A DNA stretch of 64,000 nucleotides from Aurelia coerulea (lineage: Eukaryota > Cnidaria > Scyphozoa > Semaeostomeae > Ulmaridae): NCBI GenBank assembly GCA_039566865.1, contig CM076961.1:8517501-8581500 (forward strand), read 5' to 3'. Positions within the stretch are counted from its first letter, which is position 1. The number at the start of each line of letters is the position of its first letter. The notes below the pieces were generated by a model that worked only from the letters and a program-made list of their open reading frames with translations, had not been told where the DNA came from and did not search any database. The position numbers and the translations under genes are program-made. Below, piece by piece: positions 34,718 to 45,868 of this stretch.

Positions 34718-35177
34718 CTGAGTGAGAAATTCAACACATCAAATTCGACCCCTATCAACCAATCTCCTCTTGCTTGCAACGCAAAAGGTTACAAAAACCT
34801 TTCTTTTTAATTAGCCATACCACTAAAATTGAAATTGACATTTTAGTGCTTTTGAGGATTTTAGCGCTTTGAGGGTTCCAGAAAATTTTAATGCTTCAAA
34901 AGTAAGGTCATCTCATATGGGAAACCATTTCAGTAGAACGTCTGCGAAAATAATAGACTGTGAACTGTTCATTATATCAGCATCTGTAAACCAGAGACCC
35001 TGAAACTAGCCGAAAATAGGTGGGCAGGGCCATTCGAATGAATCTCATCTTTCAAATGCAGTCTCTGGTTAGAGGATTTTTGCGTGCTCTTCGAAAAAAG
35101 TTCCCTCAAGAGGGTTCATTCGTCCCTAAAAATCTAGTGTTCCTCTGTTTTCGGGCAACCCTGCGTTGACTTTTGTA
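34718..35177. other. Intron, nothing distinct
   Basis: Short inverted match around the words CCAGAGACC (34990) and CAGTCTCTGG (35059). No element can be defined. Confidence 0.3.
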
Positions 35178-36267
35178 CCGAGTGACCCAGAAAACAGTAA
35201 CCCACACAATCTGTAAAAGAAGAAAGGTAAGTGGCCGACTGAAATGCTTCAAACGATATTCTGTCGCTTAAAGACCAGACTACGTTATGAGTATTTTTTG
35301 CAGTTTCTTTGATAGGGGAGACCGGGGACAATTATAACACGGGAAAATTGTAACACTGACTCTCACGCCTTGCAGAAAAGTGTAAAAAATCTGATTTTTT
35401 GTACAGAACATGCTCATTCTAACCCTCTACATACGACTTGAGAAACAGGAATATTCAGCCAAGTTTGCAACATTTTCGGGGGAAAAACATGTTTTTTGAG
35501 TACGAAAGTAAATACGTGCTTTCACTGTAGAATTGTGTCTGAAAGATTTTGCTCTTGAGTAAAAAATTTCGTTTTCACATCACAGACATGGCATCTATTT
35601 AGGATCAAAACTACGTTAAAACTTTCAAGTTTCACAGCTTATGAGATAAGAAAATGGAAAATAACGATAGCTAACCAGGTCAGGGGCAATTGTAACATGC
35701 TGTTACAACTGCTCCTGGTGTCAGCTGGCCGATGGTTTGGTTTTGATTCACTTTCTAACCTGGTTCTATAATGTGCATCCATTCAGTATTAAAGAGCTAA
35801 AGGTTGAAATTTACGAAAAAAGAAAATTTTTTCTCATTTGATTCAATTTTTTTCAACTGATGCACCCAAATTTACAAAGAAATAAAAACCACGTCTTTTT
35901 CTCAATTTTTTCTTTTTGAAGCCATGAATAATCTGCCTCCTGATGCTACATTTTGTTTAAAGGTCAGATAAACCCAAATGATATTTTTATTGATTTTCAC
36001 TATTTATGACCCGGAGATTTCAACAATTCGAACGAGATTTCGAAATGAGCTGCGGAACCTGTCGAAATCGACCATTGAATTCCGTTTTTCAGCCAAATTT
36101 TCCAAAAAAACCGCGCAAGCAAAAGAGCCTGGAACTAGCCGAGGCGTGACGCGAAGTGAGTCATAGAGCTGTGAGAGAATGGAAGAGTCAAGTGTGTACT
36201 CACTGAAAGTCAAGTCACGAAAGTTAGAAACAACAACTTGTATTAACTTGTCGCAGAGCAAAACGCC

Positions 36268-36640
36268 GAGAAAGTGTATAGTTTATCGTTGTGCAGAGTC
36301 AGCTTGTGCAGAGAAGAATGTATATGCTCATAATTCCTAACTTTGGAGCTGATAGACCGCTTGCAGTGAGCTGTGGACTGACTCATGGAGAGGAGGACAC
36401 GGAAGAACTGCAAAGCAACAAAAACATCGAGGATCTGCACAAAGTATTTCAATCCTAACGACTTTGAACAGTCCGCTACAAGTACATCAGGTGGCTCCAA
36501 GAGCCCATCTCTGAGAATTCTTCGGCGTGCTGAACATGGAATTAGTTCATATCGAACGATACACTCACCGAAGATGATGACAGCGGAAATTGCCACATCA
36601 AGTTCAAGACTAGGCCAAGTGATTGTTCTCGTGGACAGGT
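36268..36640 (+). pseudogene. Decayed THAP zinc-finger exon of a Kolobok-like transposase
   Basis: At 36268 the codons read PRKCIVYRC, with ACG where the start ATG would be. This is the start of a C2CH THAP finger. A stop and a shift follow near 36330. From 36385 another frame gives SRICTKYFNPNDFE, the second half of the finger, where family members have C-x2-H and here His is Tyr. The frame continues to a GACAG/GTAAGG donor at 36640. A TTTACAG acceptor at about 36769 continues the same phase (SFVKPFRCKCRQ) to a stop near 36840. THAP fingers bind the transposon ends. The lost start, stop and His show it is dead. Confidence 0.7.
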
Positions 36641-37693
36641 AAGGACATCCATTCTTTCTGCACACTTAGTTTTCCTTTTCTTCGTAAACATTCTCGCTAT
36701 ACCTCTTCGTGGACTTTTGGTTGGCCTATGTATTCTCTGCCTCATACGATATAATTTGTGTTTACAGGTCATTCGTGAAGCCTTTTCGTTGCAAATGTCG
36801 ACAGGCGCTTGTGGGCGGGCCTAAGGAGAGTGGATGCTGATAATAACAATCACATTCTGGATTGACAAAGGCGTGTTTTTCTGTAGGTTTTGCAAATTCC
36901 ACAAAAGTGAATTGTTTGAGCCATTCACAGCTAAATATAATCATCATTAATTGTGAAGTCATCAGATTTGCATCAAAATAATGCTCCAAATTATGTTTTT
37001 TGTTTCCATTGCAGATTCAGTTCCAGTTGAGGAGAGAACACAGAAAACATGATGCTATCCGTTGTGCATAAAAACAACCAAAGGTCACAAGGATCTGCTT
37101 GATTGCCCCAGAAATGAGCAGTACTGATATCATTGCAAATATTTTAGCATTTTAGATAATATTTCGAGTCTGCAGGGGGTAAGAGGGTAGACTAGGGGCA
37201 GTGCAGAGCCAGGGGCGGATATGAGGAAATATACTCCCACTTTTAACTTTGGCTAAAATTTGAACTGAAATATCCCCCCTCCCCCTAGTTGGACAATTGT
37301 GGAATTTTACCCCCTCATTATTTTTTTCTGGCTCTGCCACTACTGAGCTGGGGCTGAAATGAGTAGTGTTGATAGGTAGAAAATACTCATGAAATATTGA
37401 ACCAACATTCACAGCATCAAGGAAGTTAATTAAAACAGTTGTGTTGTATTTGAAGACAATCTATGAATCAACATTTTGATTAAATTTATTAAAATGTTTT
37501 GCTTTGCCTCTTTTACTCCTTGCTTACTCATTCACCCCAGTGTACTATTTTGGGGTTTTAAAAGTCTTTTTGTGATGACATATTTGTTCTGTTTTGGCTT
37601 TTGTCCAGAAAGTTTTCATATATTAACAAATAAAATCACACAAATATGAGCAAGAGCATTATGAAAATTGCATGTGACTATTCAAAAGATATA

Positions 37694-37861
37694 CCAGGTG
37701 CACCAAAATAAACTATGCACGTTTGGCAGGCCACAATAAATCGTACACTACCGATTTCAAAGATTTATGACTTTATCTTTGGCAGTCTCTTTAGCAGAAA
37801 GCCTGACATAGACTCTGGGACTTTTTGCATTTTTTTGCACAGTTTATTTAGGTGCACCCGG
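37694..37861. mobile_element. 168-bp TA MITE, innermost layer
   Basis: The ends CCAGGTGCACCAAAATAAAC and inverted CCGGGTGCACCTAAATAAAC match over about 22 bp, flanked by TA (37692-37693, 37862-37863). The termini resemble the TACCGGGTGTCCC and CCGGGTGACCC families, so these may share a transposase source. Confidence 0.8.
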
Positions 37862-38699
37862 TAGATAATGTCTATCATGGTTACAAAGTAGTGAATATTG
37901 TTCCAATGATGATGATCAGTGTCAGTTTATCTCATGTTCATCTCATTGAGTGTAACATGTTGCCCTCTCAGTCAAGTTTAGCATCTCTCTGACTGCATTA
38001 TAGGCAGTAGGCACAGGATAACAGTATAGTGGCAGGCATCTTTCTGAGGTTTCCAGGAATCAGCCCTGCAAATCCTTGGTAGACAACAGTTTGCATAATT
38101 CTGGAAAGGTAGGAAAAGTCATCTTTGATTAGGCATGTAGAACTGGGCATAAATGAGGGATATGCAAATGTAGACAGCTAGCAATTTACTTTCTGTAATG
38201 AATAGTTTGGTCTTGGAAGCTGCTGGCAATACGTCTATCAACAATCCATAGTCATTATTATGTGTAATTATGTTTCATTAAGATTGAGCTTTCTATTCTT
38301 GAGGATTATTCACCATGCTTTTATGTTTTGACCCTGATACTACTCTTTTTTCTTGCTAAATTGTCCTGTATTGCAAGAAACAAATATATTTAATTCTGGG
38401 TACGAATTACATCATAATTTATGCCCCATAAAATTGGAAGCAAATTAAGAACTTTCAGTACCAAAATGCAGACATTTTTATGACATTAAGAAACTTCTAC
38501 TACCATGGGCTGATCCAAGTTCTTTATGAAAGAAAACTTGCATGTCTGTATTTCAGAGATAATCATATCACTTTTAAATATTGTTACAAGAATCATGATA
38601 TCATCCATTTCATCAAGATATCTTTATGCCCTTGTTCACTGTAAAGTGACATTGGTTGTATACATGGAGCAATGATTAAAAAGTTTGAAACTTCCTTAC

Positions 38700-38799
38700 G
38701 TGCATCTTCCCTGATCCATACTTTCAGTAATGTGTTTGCAGTAGGCTTTTATACAGGTCAGTAACAAGTCGATCAATTCTACATTTGCCTCATCTGCAC
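38700..38799 (-). CDS. Possible exon carried inside the Kolobok-like element
   Basis: On the minus strand a TTTTTCTAG acceptor and a GTAAGG donor bound 100 nt with one long open reading: DEANVELIDLLLTCIKAYC followed by KHITESMDQGRC. It does not fit the phase of the host coiled-coil gene (41289-41337 needs a phase-2 partner). It is therefore either a second transposon gene or a captured host exon. I do not recognise the peptide. Confidence 0.35.
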
Positions 38800-40371
38800 C
38801 TAGAAAAATTGCAAAGTTTGATTTCGAGGAAGGTAACAAGTAAGTTGGGGCAAAATAGGGCCTAATAAGCTGTCCAAGCAACATGATTCTGCTAATCATA
38901 AATTATTAATCTCAGCCCAAAAGTATAGTCTTTTAGAACCAGGCCTAATAAGACAAAAAGACAAGCAACAACAAAAACAACAGAATAACACAATATAAAC
39001 CATAAATAGGCAAGGGAACCAAATAACAAACAGGTTTGCATATCTGATCATATTTTTGTCAAAACTACAAACAAGACGTGGTTATTTCGTCTGTATGTAT
39101 GCACGGCAAATGTATCTTTGCTTTGCCCTGCCTTTGTGAGACACTTGGGACCGTCAAGTTTTATTTTGATAGTTTAGGCCGAAAACAGCACCATATTTAT
39201 CAGATGATCAACCACAAACAAGAGGATCAGCTGCCCTAGGCCTAAACCAAATGTAGGGTTACAAATGCTGAAAAACGTACCTTGCATCCAACAACGGTTC
39301 TCTATCAGGGCGTCTGCTGAGTCATTCCCACACCGTTCTCTTTCTTCTCTAGCCTTTCAATAATAGTGCTACAGCCATTATTCGTCTTCCAGGGGCTCCC
39401 AAACGTTTAAGTATGCACTGACAAAATCGACCACAACGAAAATGAAGCAGCCCTAGCTCCTAATAAGGCCTAGCCTGGCCTCAGTCACTGGCTTCTTCAT
39501 TTAGCTCCTTCTACATCATCAAAAGAAAGCTCTGAAGTTGCGTTGCTCCATGCTCAATCGTCGGAAATATCAGAGAACTCCAATTATCCTACATTTTGTT
39601 GAAAAACATACAGAGACAGCGATGTAAACTGATCGAGTTGCGTCCGCCACACTGTGCATTTCATTCACTGTGTGCTTCTTGAGTTGAGTTCTTCCTGTGC
39701 CTACTGCCTGTGCCTCTCTTGGAAGTTGTTATGACTCACTTCGCGTCACGCATTAGCTAGTTCCAGGCCTTTATCGTCACGCGGTTTTTGGAAGGAGTGC
39801 CCTTTTTCAAAACCCCCAAATCGACCCTTTTGAACCCCAATAGGTAAAAATATTACTGCCATCGGATTCCTCATAGTTTAAAGTTTATTATATATAAAAA
39901 TCGCAGTTGGGTTTATCTGCCCTTTAAGGAAAAAGCAGAGTCGTGGAATAACCATCTATGATGATTATGAAGATAGGTAACGATTGCTCCAACCATCTGT
40001 TACAATTGTCCCGTGTTACCGGGGCAGTTGTAACACTTGACCAATGATTTTGAAACTATCACAGCGTCACAAAAATAGTTTCTATGTGATGGAAACTAAT
40101 GTCTATTTTATTCCAAGGGGTACAACTACAATATCATTTACCTTCAAGAGCACAATTAATCATTATTTAGACGATATGGCTATTTTCCAAAAAGTGTTAT
40201 AATTGACCCCGGTCCCCCCTACATTAAGTATCTCGAATTAAGGATATTGAGGAAAAGGATATGCCTGAAATCCTCAAAAAGTCGTCAAAAACAGGGGATC
40301 GAATTGCAACCATTTCAGATCTTCAATGCAATGACGAGCGTGTTTCATTTGACCCTGGGAATGGGCTCAGT

Positions 40372-40735
40372 TCAGTTCAGTTTTATATATCATAAATTCC
40401 TCTACATACAGGTTATCAATAATAACTACCATGACAAACAACTAAACTACAAGAAATATAGAACAATATTACAGCAAAATAATACATCAATACATGAAAT
40501 TAATGCAATTAATTTCAAGGAGCTCTCTCAGTAGTTAGACTAATCGAGGAGAGAGCACCCCTTGTTACAAAAGTATCTCATATAAATCTGATTTCTTTCA
40601 TTGACATCATAATACAACAAGGACAGATTCTGTAAGACAACAGCATCAGCCGCCCCCGTCAACACCCAAACCCGACCAAACTAGATGGAGATTGTTTTAT
40701 ATTCACAGGAATGTCATTCCAGCATAGGCATTCCA
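40372..40735 (-). mobile_element. 5'-truncated LINE fragment with CTGAA tail
   Basis: The plus strand reads CAGTTCAGTTCAGTTTTATA at the left, the same tail as the LINE ending at 49990. The right part contains GGAATGTCATTCCA, found at the same place in that LINE (50318-50331). It interrupts the outer TA element. A short CATTCCAGCATAGG duplication lies at its right edge. Confidence 0.6.
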
Positions 40736-41288
40736 GCATAGGCAAGTCATTCGAACGTTTTCAGGCTTTCAGGCCAAGTTTATAACCCCTAGGTACCAAA
40801 ATTATTCACAGGGTTCAATGAAACACAAACAAATAACAGTATAAATAATTGTGCTTTGAACTGAGCTTTATTTTGTACGAGGTTTCAGGCTTTGCTATTT
40901 GTTTGTATTTAATGAAAAATGCACACAAGAAGATTGTTTGTGCAATGAAACACGCTCCTCATTGATTTAAAGATCTGAAATGGCTTTAAATCGACGCCCT
41001 GTTTTGGACTACTTTTTGAGGATTTCAAGCATGCCATTTTCCTCGAACTCCTTAATTCGGAAAACTTACTGAGCCGACAAAATTAACGAAAAATACTCAT
41101 AATGTAGGCTAGTCTTTTAGCGACAAAACAACGTTTGCAGCATTTCAATCGGCCACTTACTTTTTCTATACAGATTGGGTTGGGTCACTTTTTTCTCGGT
41201 CACCCGGTACAAGCACAGTATCAGAAGCCTTATCAAGACCCTTTTTAAATCCATGTACGGCTGGTAGCTTAAAACAAATTGTACTCAC

Positions 41289-41337
41289 TCTTTATTCTGT
41301 AGCTCGCATGATATCGTTTCTGACTCCGTATTTTCAA
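41289..41337 (-). CDS. Exon (5th seen) of the coiled-coil gene
   Basis: On the minus strand a TTTAATTGTTGGCAG acceptor and a GTGAGTAC donor bound 49 nt. Joined in phase to the exon at 43646-43774 it reads VENTESETISCELQNK, and it passes phase 2 to 34648-34717. The acceptor lies in a 67-bp tandem duplication, so a second identical acceptor exists 67 bp upstream. Confidence 0.6.
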
Positions 41338-41466
41338 CTGCCAACAATTAAAAGAATGACCATTACAACGAAGAAACTAATAATGAAGCACAGAAAACTG
41401 TCAACTGCCAACAATTAAAAGAATGACCATTACAACGAAGAAACTAATAATGAAGCACAGAAAACA
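41335..41466. repeat. 67-bp perfect tandem duplication over a splice acceptor
   Basis: The unit starting CAACTGCCAACAATTAAAAG occurs at 41335-41401 and again from 41402. The two copies look identical, so the event is young. Confidence 0.9.
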
Positions 41467-42433
41467 GCGTCTGTATAACTATAACAGACTTGAAAATTTT
41501 CAAACTTAAACGTTTCGGTTCAAAATAAGGACATTGTTTCGTTTATCAACTTTGTGAACAGACCCTTTTTTATTACTATGCTGAAAGACAATGCTTTTAC
41601 TATCCCACTGCGCTATTATCATTTATGTAAATTATCGTTCGATTTTAACGTAATTGAAAACAAGGACACTGACCATCGCTGACCGTTATGTTACGCTGTT
41701 TTGCTGTGCTAACCTGAACAATTTAGAGAGGGACCACCAAAAGTAACTTGATTGTAAATCTATCATTTGATGCGGATTACCATTGTAATTCCGTTGTTAA
41801 ACCCGCAGTCTCTAACCTTTTACTCACTTTACATTACTTATCTATTTGTTTTAGATCAAATAAAATAACTATTAAACGTTTATACGATATGGGTTCATTC
41901 TAAAGCCTGACTGACAAACCAGACATCTTCTTCAAACGGGAAACAATGCAGGCCTTATCACTACTTATCCTGCTTAAGACTTCTTCGGCAAAGTATCTGA
42001 AACAAGCAAGTGCTTCATCGCTTAGATCTTTTGCGAAATTTGTTCACATTCTTTAACAACTCCTTTCTAATTCTTCTTCCAAACTCATATCTGGTGAGTT
42101 ATCAACAATTCACCAACTATCCTTAAAAAAATTAATGTCCGAGACACCTGTACCCTATGCACCGCACTTTGTAATAAGGTCCAAGGTAAATACAAATTTT
42201 GTTGTTGCGCAGTGCACAGTTTTGAAACAACATTCTGGGTGTGAGAAGTTCAAAGCATCTTCTTGCCAGCAGCGAAGAAAGTTGACTATGAAAAAGATCT
42301 CTATTTCAATCAATATATGTATCTCAGCTAATAAATCTTGGGGGGATTTCTATGCAAGTTAACAACGTAATTCAACTTTGAACTACTTACTGAAGTGGGG
42401 TTGGGCTCTGAAAGCCTTGTCTTTAGAAAACTA
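41467..42433. other. Intron with a possible decayed coding piece on the minus strand
   Basis: At about 41880-42115 the minus strand gives two short readable stretches, SPDMSLEEELERSC and DLSDEALACFRYFAEEVLSR, in different frames with stops between. This may be a dead gene fragment. No family was recognised. Confidence 0.25.
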
Positions 42434-42942
42434 CCGGGTGTCCAAAAAAAATTACTCCTGTTTAAAAAATCACCAAAAATTGATTATCAAACCTTTGATA
42501 AAATTGTCTTTTTGAGTTGTTTCGTCAAAGATCAAAAATATTCATAGATGATAAAATGTTTGATTTTGACACAACAATGTAGAAAAATTACACATGGAAA
42601 ATCCTTATTTTGAGCCATACTTTTTACGCAAAATCCTCAATCTTACCTTAAAGTCAAATTTTTCAGATTTTTATCATCATTGAAGTCTCCAATGATAATG
42701 CGCATTTCCTTCTACCAGAAATTGATCTGGCAATCATCAGTGCATTTTTTGCAGTATGATTCAATACCAGGTAGCCCCAAAAAGAGCCAAATTTGCCAAT
42801 TTTGAAAGCAACTACAAAATCAGCTATGTCTGGGAAAATAATTAGGTCCTTTATCTACTTGACAAAAAAGAAAATTGAAGATCAGTCGTGTAATCAAATT
42901 TTGGCAATTTTTCAACCGGGAATACTTTTTTGGGACACCCGG
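42434..42942. mobile_element. TACCGGGTGTCCC MITE, copy 1
   Basis: The 509-bp element has ends CCGGGTGTCCAAAAAAAAT and inverted CCGGGTGTCCCAAAAAAGT, flanked by TA (42432-42433, 42943-42944). Its core is alignable to copy 2 in the same orientation. No frame. A TA duplication suggests Tc1/mariner mobilisation. Confidence 0.85.
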
Positions 42943-43175
42943 TACCTTTCGCAAAATTGTTCTCCTATAGTTCTGTCAATAACCATTTTAATTTTCAATT
43001 TTTCAACATAGGTTCGTAATAAAATACTGCAATCATTCATAAGGTACGCGAAAAAAGAAGGAATTGCGATAATAAGAGCGATAAGTGCGATTGAAAGTGA
43101 ATATTTTTTTCAAAAGGTGAGAGAAGATTGATTTTTCCTTGGCCGCAGGAGCAGAGCTGGAGTTCGACTTAATTT

Positions 43176-43533
43176 CCCGGGGGGGGGGGGGGGGGGTACT
43201 TCATTGTTAAGTTGTACTGGACGTGCCGCTCATATGGATGGGTTTTTTCATCCGAAATTCTCTACATATGGGTCTGTTTTTAACCACAATTCTGGTAGAT
43301 GGGTAGTTCTTTGAGAATTTTCTTATCAATCGGCCCCATAATGATAATCCACGCAAAAAAACTGAAATTTTCCTTTGTTTCAAATCGACAAATTCATACA
43401 CATGGGTCAAAAATTTCCTGATATTCATGCAAATGGGCTGGAAATTTTTGAATATTCTGTCATACGAATGGGTCCTTTTCTCAAAGTCCAGATTCAGGTC
43501 GAATCATGTTGACAATGAAGTACCCCCCCCGGG
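43176..43533. mobile_element. CCCGGGGG-end MITE, copy c
   Basis: It opens with CCC and a long G-run then TACTTCATTG, closes GAAGTACCCCCCCCGGG, and is flanked by CTTAATTT (43168-43175, 43534-43541). Internal units contain CATATGGGT or variants about every 35-60 bp, as in copy b. Confidence 0.85.
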
Positions 43534-43645
43534 CTTAATTTCGTCCAACCAGATTCCAAAGAAATATCGAAAGAAAAAGAAAAGGGGAGCAACAGGTTCA
43601 GGTCTTATTCTTCTGACAATTGGAATGACATATCAAAGCAAATAC

Positions 43646-43774
43646 CTGCATCCATGACCAAAGACATTTCTTCCTTTACTGAATCATCTTGTGAGAGGAA
43701 TTCATAAATAAGTTTACTATCGGTAGGATCTTTCTCTTTTTCTTGCATACGAGCTTGAAGTTCTTGCAAGCGAC
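43646..43774 (-). CDS. Exon (4th seen) of the coiled-coil gene
   Basis: On the minus strand a CAAATTTTAG acceptor and a GCAG/GTATTTG donor bound 129 nt. The peptide begins RLQELQARMQEKEKDPTDSK and ends with KEEMSLVMDA. The first part has heptad spacing of Leu and Met. It enters and leaves in phase 1, like the three exons upstream. Confidence 0.75.
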
Positions 43775-44686
43775 CTAAAATTTGGCAAGTCTGGTAAGCG
43801 ATTGGTGCAAAGAAAATTCCATTACGCACTTATATGTTTTTTGTGTGAACTCCGTTTGGGGGTATGAATATAGTATATATAAAATCTATAAATGATCACT
43901 TTAAAGGGAGATGCGTATAAATTGCCCCACTGACTTCTCCTTTTATTATTGCAGGTGCAAAAACATAAAAATTAAAAGTTTGAGAGATAATATTGTCAGC
44001 CATGCATAAAAAACTTGGGACAGCTCTTCAAAATCAAAGGAAAGAACGAACGCCTCCTAGCTTCAGCTTTGATATTGTATAACAAAGGCGGACCCTTGCT
44101 GAACCCTTTCTACTTCAACTCACAATAAGTTCACACGATACGGGCACAATTTGAAAACAGAACGAAAATTGACATTAACAAAGTCATTGCAGTCTCCCCA
44201 AAAGCCAGGCTAGAATTTGGCGCCACAGAATTGTATCTACGCCCAGAGGATTGATCAGTCTCGTGCTGAAAGCATCGAAAAATGATCCATTTTCAGCGTT
44301 TTCGAGTCTTCCTGCGAAGCCATTTTAAAACTACACCGGCCAGAACTCCGTTTTCAAATGTTGCCGCTTCAAAATTGCAAAATTGTGCGGGCAAAAATGC
44401 GCCGTTTTCGGAACGGGAGATCTGTCATCACATTTGTCACCGCTTTCAAATTGTGCCGGTATTGTATGAGCGCAGTCTCAGTTAAAAATAGTTTCATGAC
44501 CAAATTTAATTATTCCGAAAATGTGAAGATAATGGCAGTCTGGTTATTACAACTGATATTCCATTGTTTCTCTATAAAAAGCGAAGTTTTTTCTGGGGAG
44601 ATTGGTATTCTTTACACAGTACTCACTCAACTGCATTCAAACTAACAAACGCTATAAATGACTGAATGATGAGAAGAGAACAACTA
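43775..44686. other. Intron, nothing distinct
   Basis: A GTTTTCAAAACGG-rich stretch at 44280-44460 recalls the core of the element at 18947-19980. No ends can be set. Confidence 0.3.
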
Positions 44687-45206
44687 CCGGGTGTCCCAAA
44701 AAAGTACTCCGGCTTAAAAAATCATCAAAAATCAACTATCAAACCTTTGATAAAATTTTCTTTTTCACTTGTTTTGTCAAAATATTTCTAGATCATAAAC
44801 GTTTTGCTTTTGATACCACAAGGTAGACAAATTAAAGATTGAAAAACCCCATTATGAGTTGTTCAGCAAAATTCTCAATCATGCCTAAGAGTCAAATTTT
44901 CGAGATTTTTCATCATCATTTAATTCTCCAATGATAATGCGCATTTGTTTCTGTCATTAATGACCAAACTAGAAGCTTTACATGCACAAAAATTGATCTG
45001 GCAATCATCAGTGATTTTTTGCAGTATGATTCAAAACCAGGTAACTCCAAGAAGAGCTGCTAATTTCTAAAGCAATTAAAAAATCTGCTATATCTGGGAA
45101 AATAATTTGGCCCTTGATCTACTTGACAAAAAAGAAAATCGAAGCTCGGTTGTATAATCAAACATTTGTGATTTTTCAAACGGGAGTACTTTTTTGGGAC
45201 ACCTGG
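44687..45206. mobile_element. TACCGGGTGTCCC MITE, copy 2
   Basis: The 520-bp element has ends CCGGGTGTCCCAAAAAAGTA and the inverse, with one change (ACACCTGG), next to TA (44685-44686, 45207-45208). It lines up with copy 1 along its length. Confidence 0.85.
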
Positions 45207-45805
45207 TACATACCGACACTTTCTTGACACAACGCACAGTAATATTGAAAACAAATTTTTTGCCTATTCATACTGTAATCTAAATGGAGGGACGCTTAAA
45301 ACATCGACTGGTTACCCACTTTGAATATATGAAATCAAATCAACAAAGTCAAATGTGATAACCAACAGACAATAAACTAATCCGCTATTTCAAAATTTTG
45401 TTCTTGACATACATTCAAAAGACTGTCGTGAAGGTATATACACTTGGACTGACCTTTAACTGCGTCGACCTGAAAAAATAATTCTGCAGTCCCGCATTTT
45501 TGTCAAGATCCATTGAAACTTTTATTGATTGGCATTGAAACACCCAAGCTAAAAAATTACTGTAAATACTTTCTTGGCCATCCGGTACAAGAAACCTTTG
45601 CCGATATACTTACAAACCACACCTAGTCCTTGCTGAAAACGTATGTTATGCCATATCAGAAAGATCTTAACGATTTTAGGGCGGGGGGATGGTCAAACAG
45701 CAAAATTTCGTGTCAGTATGCACAGTTGTTGCATGGAAGATCTGGTCAAGAGAAGAATTTTTCTAGCAAATTCGATAAGGGGTTGTTCACTGATAACTGA
45801 CTCAC
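45207..45805. other. Intron; one stray terminal-repeat-like end
   Basis: At 45560-45590 TACTTTCTTGGCCATCCGG followed by TA looks like the right end of a diverged relative of the neighbouring MITEs. No partner was found. Confidence 0.35.
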
Positions 45806-45868
45806 TATGCATAACATCAACTGAGGCCATAAGCTGCTTTCTTCTCGATTCTTCTCTACCCAATATAG
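45806..45868 (-). CDS. Exon (3rd seen) of the coiled-coil gene, 63 nt
   Basis: On the minus strand a TTTTTATTATTAG acceptor and a GTGAGTCA donor bound 63 nt, phase 1 at both ends. With its neighbour it reads AILGREESRRKQLMASVDVM and H. The frame stays open past the donor, but the donor fits well and gives the same length as two other exons of this gene. Confidence 0.65.

Larger units (their letters stand above)
35961..39923. mobile_element. TTAA-flanked Kolobok-like element, third layer
   Basis: The ends AGGTCAGATAAACCC and inverted AGGGCAGATAAACCC lie inside TTAA (35957-35960, 39924-39927). The inverted match extends about 205 bp inward and includes GCGTGACGCGAAGTGAGTCA (36147-36166) with its complement at 39731-39750. 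TTAA plus AGG-type ends, together with a THAP-like exon, is the pattern of Kolobok transposons. The DDE catalytic part was not found. A 168-bp MITE sits inside at 37694-37861. Confidence 0.75.
35315..40219. mobile_element. G-rich TA-flanked transposon, second layer
   Basis: The left end GGGGAGACCGGGGACAATT and the right end (inverted GGGGGGACCGGGGTCAATT) match over about 26 bp and sit next to TA (35313-35314, 40220-40221). Subterminal copies of CAATTGTAACA and TGTTACAA occur on both sides (35690-35720, 39995-40040). Its own sequence is limited to 35315-35956 and 39928-40219, about 0.9 kb. No transposase is seen. Confidence 0.8.
35178..41207. mobile_element. Long-TIR TA element (CCGGGTGACCC family), copy 2, outermost layer of a nest
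   Basis: It begins CCGAGTGACCCAGAAAA after TA (35176-35177) and ends with the inverse before TA (41208-41209). Family sequence occupies 35178-35312, 40222-40371 and 40736-41207. Reading across the gaps restores the order seen in the 614-bp copy at 61410-62023. The insertions are 35315-40219 and 40372-40735. Confidence 0.8.

Noticed and set aside
38700..38799. This exon-like segment as part of the host coiled-coil gene
   Set aside because: Its phase does not fit between 41289-41337 and 34648-34717, which join correctly without it, and it lies wholly inside a transposon.
45600..45640. A 19-nt micro-exon with a strong GTAAGTA donor near 45610
   Set aside because: Including it would break the phase between the exons at 45806 and 43774.
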